Source: JAYQUR01 sp038133505
GTDB lineage: Bacteria > Pseudomonadota > Alphaproteobacteria > MPNO01 > UBA830
DNA: 45,515 nucleotides
Assembly: GCA_038133505.1 (NCBI GenBank)
Contig: JAYPTI010000008.1
Coordinates: forward strand, 1 to 45,515
Reading direction: 5' to 3'
A model generated the notes under the pieces. That model did no database searches. It saw only the letters and a program-made list of their open reading frames with translations, and was not told the origin of the DNA. This document shows, in pieces, positions 7,426 through 14,107 of this stretch. Position 1 is the first letter of the stretch. Every line of letters begins with the position of its first letter. The position numbers and the translations under genes are program-made.

Positions 7426-9314
7426 TTCGCCGGCCTCGCGCGGCACGCGAACTGGCCCGGTGCGGAAGCGAAGAGGAAATAACCGGCCTCGCCGGGCGTG
7501 CAGCCCTCGAGCGCTGCTGCCACGGCGGGATAGCCGGACAGCCGGGGCGTCTGACGCGGGACGACGACGATGACGTCGGCGCGGGCGACGATCCTGGTTA
7601 TGGCCGGTTGCACTGCGCCCGTGGGCGCGATGTCGGCATGCTGAGCCGCGACGCGCCGGAGGGGCTGGCCGCGCGCGCGGCCGAGGCCGTGGAAGTTGGC
7701 CGCGATGCGCTCCACGTCGGGCCGTGGAGCGAAATAAAGGATTTCTCTCGAACCGGCGGCCGTTTCGGCGATCATGACCGCGACGTCGCGCGCGGCGGCG
7801 TCCGCGCGCATTTTTATGGCCGCTTCTACGTTGCCGCGTTCGGCGACGAGCCGGACCACCTGAGCGCTACGGTGCAGCTGGAAGGTGCCCAGCAGAACGA
7901 CCCCCGCCACGACGGCCAAGAGCGCGAGCCGCGACCGGGTAACGCCGGGGATGCGGCCGAGACCCCAGGCAAGCGCCGCGACCAGCATGACGAAACCGAG
8001 CGTCTGCATCAGGCGCAGCGGCACGCGCGAGTATCGCTGGACGGACGCCAGCACCGAAATCTCGGTGGCGGAGAAGCAGCTGGCCATGCCGCTGACGACG
8101 CCGGCGTAGAAAACGACCCACGTGCCGGTGACGGCAAGAAGGACGACCAGGAATAGCTGGTGCCGGACGAAGGCGAGCATGCCCAAGAGCGCCGCCAGCG
8201 TAATCGGCAGTTTCCAGGAAACGGCAAACCCTGACATGCGTTCCAGCACGTTTGCAGCGAAGGTGGCGAACGGAATTCCGTGGACCGGTTCGTCGGATGC
8301 CAGTCTTGCGACGATGCCGAGCGTGTCCGACTGGCAGCGCCCTTCGGGTGCGACGGTACCCCAGACGATGCCGACCGCTGCAAGCGCGAGGCCCGCTGCG
8401 GCCAGCTTCGCGAAGTGCGCCGGTGCGAAACACCAGCCGGCATCGGTGCGGAACAGGAGATACGCGATCGTTAGGAGGAAGGCCGGGGCGAAGGCGACGA
8501 ACGACGTCTTGAAGGCGAACGCGGCGGCCATCAGGAGCGTCGCCGCGATTGCTGCCTCGCCGCGCCGGCCGGTGGCGAGACCTGCCGCGACGGCAAGGAA
8601 CCCTCCCGCGAGAAGGAAGTATTGCGGCTCCTCGATCAGTAGGAGTTGCGGCAGCAACGTCCAGGTAAGCTCGCCTGCGAGCGCGGCGAGGACAATCGCC
8701 CACGCGGAGAGCGAACAGAACGCTTCGCCGACCTGCGACAGTCGGCGGAACAGGGTCCGGACGACGTCGAACAGCGCGGCGACGAGCCCGATATGGAGCG
8801 AGATCGCCACCGCCCAGGCGTCTTCCGTGACGAACGTGCCGGTGACGAAACCGGGCAGCGCCATCGCCAGCGGCCAGCCCGGCATGTCGCCGCGCGTCGC
8901 GATCCACATCTCCGGCGTGTAGACCGCGTCGGCCGTCACCATCTGTCGCGCCCACCCGACCCAGTTGGTCCAGGAGTCCCACGCGTAAATCCGGTATTCG
9001 ACCGGCCCCGCCGCCAGAAGGACCGCGGCCGCGCCGACCGTCAGGATTACCAGCGGGTGGATCAGGGCGGCGACGCCCGGTTTCTGCGTCAGCACGGCAT
9101 GGGCGTAGCCGGCCGCCGCTGCCGCGCACAGCGCCCACGCGGCGAGCCGGAGCGGCACGCCGGCAGCGCCCGCCAGGAACAGGACGAGGATCGCCGCCGC
9201 CCAGCCGCACGAGAAGCCGAGCCCCGGCAGCCCGCCGGTCATCAGGCGCCGCCCCGGCGGCAACAGCGCCAGGCCGAGCGGGATCGCAACGGCGAGAAGG
9301 ACGTAGGGCGTCAT
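7422..9314 (-). CDS. large polytopic membrane protein, candidate GT-C-type glycosyltransferase
   Basis: The 630-residue protein has about eleven hydrophobic helices in the first 500 residues and a soluble C-terminal portion of about 130 residues. A loop near residues 105-120 carries YRIYAWDSWTNW, reminiscent of the acidic motif in the first periplasmic loop of GT-C glycosyltransferases. The reading frame stays open far upstream, but the ATG at 9314 forms an ATGA overlap with the GMC oxidoreductase stop and starts directly with a hydrophobic segment, so it is the best start. The pairing with the next membrane protein and the ArnC-like enzyme supports a role in transferring lipid-linked sugars. 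I do not recognise a specific family. Confidence 0.7.
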   Translation of the reverse strand: MTPYVLLAVAIPLGLALLPPGRRLMTGGLPGLGFSCGWAAAILVLFLAGAAGVPLRLAAWALCAAAAAGYAHAVLTQKPGVAALIHPLVILTVGAAAVLLAAGPVEYRIYAWDSWTNWVGWARQMVTADAVYTPEMWIATRGDMPGWPLAMALPGFVTGTFVTEDAWAVAISLHIGLVAALFDVVRTLFRRLSQVGEAFCSLSAWAIVLAALAGELTWTLLPQLLLIEEPQYFLLAGGFLAVAAGLATGRRGEAAIAATLLMAAAFAFKTSFVAFAPAFLLTIAYLLFRTDAGWCFAPAHFAKLAAAGLALAAVGIVWGTVAPEGRCQSDTLGIVARLASDEPVHGIPFATFAANVLERMSGFAVSWKLPITLAALLGMLAFVRHQLFLVVLLAVTGTWVVFYAGVVSGMASCFSATEISVLASVQRYSRVPLRLMQTLGFVMLVAALAWGLGRIPGVTRSRLALLAVVAGVVLLGTFQLHRSAQVVRLVAERGNVEAAIKMRADAAARDVAVMIAETAAGSREILYFAPRPDVERIAANFHGLGRARGQPLRRVAAQHADIAPTGAVQPAITRIVARADVIVVVPRQTPRLSGYPAVAAALEGCTPGEAGYFLFASAPGQFACRARPAK

Positions 9315-10861
9315 GGTTCCAGCGGCAGGCGTCTCATGGCACGGTCGGCGATCGCCATAATTGTATAGGTGCAGGGCCGCGCCGGTAATTCGGGAAAAAC
9401 CGATCCGTCGACGACGTAGAGACCGTCGGTTCCGGCGACGCGGCAATCGCCGTCGGTCGCGGTTCCCATCGGCAGGGTGCCGACGAAATGGAGATCCGCC
9501 CCGGGCGGCGCCAGCGTCGTCGAGCCCGGCAGTCCATAGACGCCGATCCGGCGCAGCGCGCGGACGATCCGTTTGCGCGCTGCCTGCACGAGCCTCGGCA
9601 GTTCGACCGAGTGGCCGCCGACGATGGACAGGCCGCGGTCCGTGAGTTCCGCATGGCTGTCGCTTGCCGCGCCCGAAAAGAAGCACGTCATCGGAACGAG
9701 CGCTTCGCGGAGCCCGGCCACCGCACGGACCGACGTCGACGTGCTGAAAGGCATATGCGCCGCGAGGCTCGACGTCGGCAGGCCGATGGTGCTGTAGAGC
9801 AGCGCGTGGGCATCGTCGGCGCCCGCATCCGCCAGATCGACGTTCAGCGCGAGTTGCGCCATGGCGAACGCCCGCTCGGTCGCGGGCGCGCTCAGCCGGC
9901 CCGGCATCAGCAGCCCCGAGGCGAAAACCGGATTGTGGAGTAGCCGTACCCGCCGCGGCCCCGATGTGCGTGCCGCGAGCGCCAGCCGGGTCGTGGCGAG
10001 CGTGCCGGCGGCCAGCACGACGGTCTTCGCCTCGATCGTTTCGCCGCGTGTCGAAATCCGCCAGCCGGTTCCGTCGCGTGCGAGCGCGTCGACTCCCCGG
10101 CCGGGCGAATAGGAGAATCCCTCGAATTCCCGCAACGCGTCGATATCGAACGCCGCGTTGTAGATCGCGCCGTTCGCGCAACCGTTCAGACAGGTCCCCC
10201 GGTAATCGCAAGCGCGGCGGCGGCCGCGGTCTTCTGTCAGGACTGCCTGCAGCGGGGCGCCGAGCCGGATGCCGGCGGCGTGGAAAGCGGTGGTCCGGGC
10301 CCGATACCGCGCGGCAATCAGGCCGGCGGTCGGGTGCAGTTCCAGCGGCGGCAGGAGTTCGAGGCCGTCGGGCGGCGCGGGAAAGACGTCCGACCGGGCG
10401 CCGCTGATTCCCATCCGCGCGCCCACCGTCCGATATGACGCCCGCAGGTCGGCCGCATCGAACGGAAAGGCTTTTAGGTCGTCGTCGTCGTACGGGGCCG
10501 CAAGCCCGCCCCAGATCGTGGTGAGGCCGCCGCCGGCAAGCGCGCCGAAAAGATGGAAGTCGTTCGCCGCGAGCCGGTTGAGACGGGCGTAGTCGTTCCC
10601 GATCCGCCGCGCGGTCGGCGTTGCAAATTTCGGCGAGACGTCGGGGCCGGTCGAGTCCCTGTCGGACAGGTATGCGGAAAACCCGCCCGGCCCGTCGCTG
10701 TCCGTTGCCGGAGCGGCGTCTGCGAACCCCGTCGGGTAGACCGGCCCGTCGCCGGCATCGAGGATTCGGACGCGGGCCCCGCGTTCGAGAAGCGCGTGCG
10801 CCGCCGTGATACCGGCGGGCCCCGCACCGACCACGACGATGGTTTCGGGTGCGCGCGTCAC
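9311..10861 (-). CDS. GMC-family FAD-dependent oxidoreductase
   Basis: The 516-residue protein begins with an FAD-binding Rossmann motif (GAGPAG, about residues 12-17) and ends with the GMC C-terminal signature, a late GTLPMGT then VVDGSVFPELPARP and a TYTIMAIADRA segment. A middle stretch, DYRGTCLNGCANG, holds two cysteines and resembles cysteine-containing segments of bacterial GMC sugar or alcohol dehydrogenases. There is no obvious signal peptide. GTG at 10861 overlaps the SDR stop by 4 nt. GMC enzymes oxidise alcohols, sugars or sterol-like lipids. Here it could act on the sugar or on the lipid acceptor of the pathway, and the substrate is unknown. Confidence 0.85.
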   Translation of the reverse strand: MTRAPETIVVVGAGPAGITAAHALLERGARVRILDAGDGPVYPTGFADAAPATDSDGPGGFSAYLSDRDSTGPDVSPKFATPTARRIGNDYARLNRLAANDFHLFGALAGGGLTTIWGGLAAPYDDDDLKAFPFDAADLRASYRTVGARMGISGARSDVFPAPPDGLELLPPLELHPTAGLIAARYRARTTAFHAAGIRLGAPLQAVLTEDRGRRRACDYRGTCLNGCANGAIYNAAFDIDALREFEGFSYSPGRGVDALARDGTGWRISTRGETIEAKTVVLAAGTLATTRLALAARTSGPRRVRLLHNPVFASGLLMPGRLSAPATERAFAMAQLALNVDLADAGADDAHALLYSTIGLPTSSLAAHMPFSTSTSVRAVAGLREALVPMTCFFSGAASDSHAELTDRGLSIVGGHSVELPRLVQAARKRIVRALRRIGVYGLPGSTTLAPPGADLHFVGTLPMGTATDGDCRVAGTDGLYVVDGSVFPELPARPCTYTIMAIADRAMRRLPLEP

Positions 10862-12090
10862 CGGATGGCTTTGCCGACGATGCCGAAGGCGAGGTCCGCG
10901 GCCATGCCGGCGACCGCGCGCAGGGCAGGGGCCGCCCCGCGCCGGCGTTCCGCGAGCAGCCTGCGGCTTTCCGGGTGCGCCTCGACGAGTGCGAGCGCAT
11001 AGCCCAGCCGGTCCCGAACGTCGGTCTCGCGCAGTGCCATTTCCCGCCAGCGCAAGGCGAGACCGCACGCCAGACGATTGCGGGGCAGGCCGAGCGGCGA
11101 TCTGGCTTCCGCGCGGAGCGCTCTGGCGTAGCGGTATACGAGGTCCGCCGGCGGTGCCGTCGACGTCATTCGGCCGGTCAGCGCCCGGCCTTCGCGGATC
11201 AGCGCGCGGCGCGACTGACGCTCCCTGTCGGGGGCGAGGATGTCGTCGAGGCTTCTGACATCGATGCCCGGCGGCAGGGCCGACTCGATCGGCTCCATCG
11301 CCGCGAGGCCGGCGACGCGGTCGCGCAAGCTGCCCCTCAGAATGGAGGCCAGTCCGGTGAGGAGCGCTCTGGGAACCGGTATCGGCACCACGCGCCGGTC
11401 GAGACGCGCCCGAGCGAGCGCGGCGGCGAAAGCGCCGAAAGGGAAACGCTCGGAGCCCGCAAGCGCCGGCAGCGTCTTCTCCGACCAGCCCCGTTCGGCC
11501 AGCGCGATGAGCCCGGCTGCGACGTCGTCGACGTGGATCGGCTGTACGGCGGGCGGTCCCGCAGGTGCCGGCAGAAAAGGCGTCCGGCGCATCACGTCGA
11601 GGAGTTGGCCCGCCGGTCCGCGCCACGATCCGCCGCAGACGAAGGCGATCCGGACCGCCAGCTCCCGCTCGCCGTCGAGCAGCCGTTCCGCGGCCTGCTT
11701 GACCGCGCCGTACCGGGTGGGCGCCGCCGCCGCCGCGGACTGGCTTCCGGCATAGACGAACCGCGCCGCGCCCGCCGTTCTCGCCGCGTCCCGCAGCGCA
11801 CGGACGGCGTGAAGGTTGGGCGATGCGGCCGGATCGTCCGTGTCCGCATGCCAGTCGTAGGCGAGATGGAATATCCAGTCGGCCCCCGCAAGGGCGCTCT
11901 CGGGGACCGGGTCTCCGATGCGCCACGCCGCGAAAACGTCATCCGCCTCGAGGCCCGGGGGACGTTGCCGTCCCAGCACTGTCACGCGGCAGCCCGTTTC
12001 CTTCAGCCGGGACAGGAGCGACGATCCGATGAAGCCGCTGGCGCCCGTGATGACGGCGTGCCGTCTTTGCGGCTGTCCGGCGTCATTCAT
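10858..12090 (-). CDS. extended SDR (NAD-dependent epimerase/dehydratase family) with C-terminal extension
   Basis: The 410-residue protein has the NAD-binding motif GASGFIG at 16-22, HLAYDWHADTDD near 75-86, a tyrosine-lysine pair Y127-x3-K131, and a typical HVDDVA at 186-191. The SDR core ends around residue 285. The remaining ~125 residues are arginine-rich and helical-looking, and I do not recognise them. It is the first gene of the nine-gene operon, with 92 nt separating its start from the next upstream gene, so the operon promoter is probably in that gap. It could be a reductase or epimerase acting on the nucleotide sugar or on the product of the adjacent GMC oxidase. The reaction is unknown. 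Confidence 0.8.
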   Translation of the reverse strand: MNDAGQPQRRHAVITGASGFIGSSLLSRLKETGCRVTVLGRQRPPGLEADDVFAAWRIGDPVPESALAGADWIFHLAYDWHADTDDPAASPNLHAVRALRDAARTAGAARFVYAGSQSAAAAAPTRYGAVKQAAERLLDGERELAVRIAFVCGGSWRGPAGQLLDVMRRTPFLPAPAGPPAVQPIHVDDVAAGLIALAERGWSEKTLPALAGSERFPFGAFAAALARARLDRRVVPIPVPRALLTGLASILRGSLRDRVAGLAAMEPIESALPPGIDVRSLDDILAPDRERQSRRALIREGRALTGRMTSTAPPADLVYRYARALRAEARSPLGLPRNRLACGLALRWREMALRETDVRDRLGYALALVEAHPESRRLLAERRRGAAPALRAVAGMAADLAFGIVGKAIR

Positions 12091-12182
12091 GCGAGGGCCG
12101 TCCTGCGGTCCGATGCGAAAGCGTGCCTTGCAGCCGCACAGTTACCTGCTCTGTCAGTCTCTTTGCGCCGATGATGGCGGAA

Positions 12183-13514
12183 TCAGGGCGTGAAGAACAG
12201 GGCGTTGACCGCCCACAGGACCGGGACCGAGAACGCTCCGTAGGCCGCGACGAAGGCGAGATTGGGTCCGAAAATAAGCTGGCTTCGCGGCACCCGGAAC
12301 ATCGCGCTCGCCGTCGCCGTCGAGACCGCCGTGACGCCGACCATGGACGCAAATGCCCAGCCGATCAGCGCCGCTTCCATCATCACGGTATCCGACACGC
12401 CGGTATCCAGCGGCATGAACACGACAAGGACGACGATGATCGAGACGAGCTGGTGGATACCTGCGAGGGCCGCCAGCGTGATCGTGCCGATAACCGCGGC
12501 GAGCACCGCCCAGACGGGCATGTGGAGATCCGCGACGATGTCGCCGAGCCCGATCGACTGAACCGTTCCTTCAAGGATGCGGCCGAGGATGAGCGCGGTC
12601 GTGACCACGACGACCTCGTCCGCGACCCGCGATGTCCCCTGCCAGGTCTCGCGCGCGACCCGGCCGGCCTGCGTCAGCCGGGCGCCGGCGATCGCGGCCA
12701 GCGCCAGCAGGGGGACGGCCGCGATGAGCGCCTTGAGCGTACTCAGCCCCGCGACGCTCGACAGCACCGCGATCAGCGCGGCGCAGGCCGCGACCGACGG
12801 GACGATCGGTGCGAAACCCAGCACCGATCGCCAGAGGTCGCCGAGCCCGACGCCGCGGGCATACATCAGATGGGCGAGCACGAGCCCGGCCGTCGCCATG
12901 GCGATGCCGAGGGTCATGATCTCCCACGCCGGCACTCCCGGGATCTGTTGTGCGGCAAAGGCGGCCGCCACCCAGAAGGGCGACCAGAGGGGGGCAAGGC
13001 ACATCCCGCGCTGGCTGACTTCTGCGGCCTGCCGCCGGGTTTCCGCGTCGGCGTCCCGGTCGAGGATCGGCGACAGGATCGCCATCACGCCGACCACCAG
13101 GACGGCACCGATCAGATGCGCGCCGACGAGAAACGCGCTGTTGGTCTCTTCCTTGCGGAGGCCGCCGAACAGGTTTCTCGCGCGGGAAATTTCGGGCCGC
13201 GTGTCGGCCACGGCGCGCAGCAGGACGATCGAGCCGAAAAACGCCATGAAGACGGTCGCGTTCTGGAAGCCGCGGAAGAAACCGCTCCACTGGTCGAACA
13301 AAGCGGCCAGGACGACCGACAGGGCGGCGAGCGGCAGGCACAGATACCAGGTGCCGCGCCTGAGCCGCGGGGCGGCCAGCGCGACGAACAGGATCATCAG
13401 CCAGCCGGAGACGGCGGAGAGCTGCGGTGCGTGCCAGACGAGACGGACGAGCTCAAGCGTCCACAGCGTCAGCAGAACCGGCTCCGGCCGCACGTATCGG
13501 AGGAGCGATTGCAT
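12183..13514 (-). CDS. polytopic membrane protein, ion-transporter-superfamily-like
   Basis: The 443-residue protein has about eleven hydrophobic segments. The N-terminal third is a set of short helices. The C-terminal half, with GIHQLVSIIVVLV, MPLDTGVSDT, TATASAMFRV and a final FGPNL before the last helices, resembles the re-entrant-loop layout of secondary ion transporters (CitT/ArsB/TRAP-large type). No family signature is decisive. A GGGA ribosome-binding sequence precedes ATG 13514. It sits between the sugar operon and a small membrane-protein gene on the same strand, and could share a transcript with either. A role in substrate or ion transport is a guess from topology. Confidence 0.6.
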   Translation of the reverse strand: MQSLLRYVRPEPVLLTLWTLELVRLVWHAPQLSAVSGWLMILFVALAAPRLRRGTWYLCLPLAALSVVLAALFDQWSGFFRGFQNATVFMAFFGSIVLLRAVADTRPEISRARNLFGGLRKEETNSAFLVGAHLIGAVLVVGVMAILSPILDRDADAETRRQAAEVSQRGMCLAPLWSPFWVAAAFAAQQIPGVPAWEIMTLGIAMATAGLVLAHLMYARGVGLGDLWRSVLGFAPIVPSVAACAALIAVLSSVAGLSTLKALIAAVPLLALAAIAGARLTQAGRVARETWQGTSRVADEVVVVTTALILGRILEGTVQSIGLGDIVADLHMPVWAVLAAVIGTITLAALAGIHQLVSIIVVLVVFMPLDTGVSDTVMMEAALIGWAFASMVGVTAVSTATASAMFRVPRSQLIFGPNLAFVAAYGAFSVPVLWAVNALFFTP

Positions 13515-13563
13515 GGCAATCCCTAGGAGCGGGAACCGCGCCTACATCCCACGCCGCGCCGCA

Positions 13564-13592
13564 GAGTTCAAGGAGAGTTCAAGGAGAGTTCA
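13564..13592. repeat. short tandem repeat, 11-bp unit, about 2.6 copies
   Basis: The unit GAGTTCAAGGA occurs at 13564-13574 and 13575-13585, followed by a partial copy GAGTTCA to 13592. It lies between the stop of the small membrane protein and the start of the transporter-like gene. It may be a binding site, a slippage product or neither. Confidence 0.8.
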
Positions 13593-13598
13593 GGCGCG

Positions 13599-13961
13599 TC
13601 AGTAGTCGATGACGGAGGAAGAGACCAGGAACGTGCCGATCGCGATGCCGTAGAACAGGATCGCCGAGCACAGAATGAAGACCAGATTCCCCGCGGTCCG
13701 GATCGGGTTGATCGTCCTGTCCCTGCGACGACGGTCGCGTGCCCGGCGTTCCGGTCCGCTGACGATGGTGACGTACCAGCGGCGGGGCAGAAACGGGAGA
13801 GACAGCCGGATATTGACCGGGTGGCCCTTCCAGTCGGTCGAGCCCGCAGCAGATGCGATCGCGTTTTTCTGCTGAACCGTGAGGCTTCCCAGAATTTCAG
13901 GAGGCAGCCGGTCGAAGAGGGCGGCCTGGGCATTGCTGTCGTATACGAATCCGTCGGGCAT
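13599..13961 (-). CDS. small hypothetical protein with one C-terminal membrane helix
   Basis: The 120-residue protein has a soluble N-terminal region, a basic cluster (RRARDRRRRDR) around residues 72-82, and one strong hydrophobic helix at about 91-112 (LVFILCSAILFYGIAIGTFLV). The positive cluster before the helix predicts that the N-terminus stays in the cytoplasm. A purine-rich tract (AAGAAAAGAAAAG) precedes the ATG at 13961. It is transcribed divergently from the NAD-glutamate dehydrogenase gene. I do not recognise a family. Confidence 0.6.
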   Translation of the reverse strand: MPDGFVYDSNAQAALFDRLPPEILGSLTVQQKNAIASAAGSTDWKGHPVNIRLSLPFLPRRWYVTIVSGPERRARDRRRRDRTINPIRTAGNLVFILCSAILFYGIAIGTFLVSSSVIDY

Positions 13962-14107
13962 CTTTTCTTTTCTTCATTTGTGCGGGTTAACGTTGATTTC
14001 ACGATAAATTGGTTAATTTCCTGTATATCGGCGGCCATATGAAGCGCGGGAACCTGTGCGGGCGCGGAATCGCGCGCCTGGCGACGCATCATTGGGGCAG
14101 AAAACAA
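13962..14107. promoter_or_regulatory. AT-rich divergent intergenic region
   Basis: This 146-bp gap separates two genes read outward. Its left half (about 13965-14030) is distinctly AT-rich against the GC-rich background, with TTGATT at 13993 and several TAAATT/TTAATT/TATAT runs. It probably holds the promoters for both genes, but I could not place a convincing -35/-10 pair with standard spacing. Confidence 0.4.

Noticed and set aside
9315..11000. N-terminal half of the 1,192-codon frame that reaches into the GMC gene
   Set aside because: The segment upstream of the membrane protein start is the shadow of the GMC gene; the ATGA overlap at 9311-9314 fixes the true start.
12091..12182. Possible sigma70 promoter for the nine-gene operon
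   Set aside because: The gap is the best place for it, but I could not find a -35/-10 pair with acceptable spacing, so I do not report a site.
14009..14107. Extended N-terminus of NAD-GDH starting at 14009
   Set aside because: The extra 33 codons lie in the AT-rich promoter-like region and do not resemble the family; the ATG at 14108 gives a normal length.
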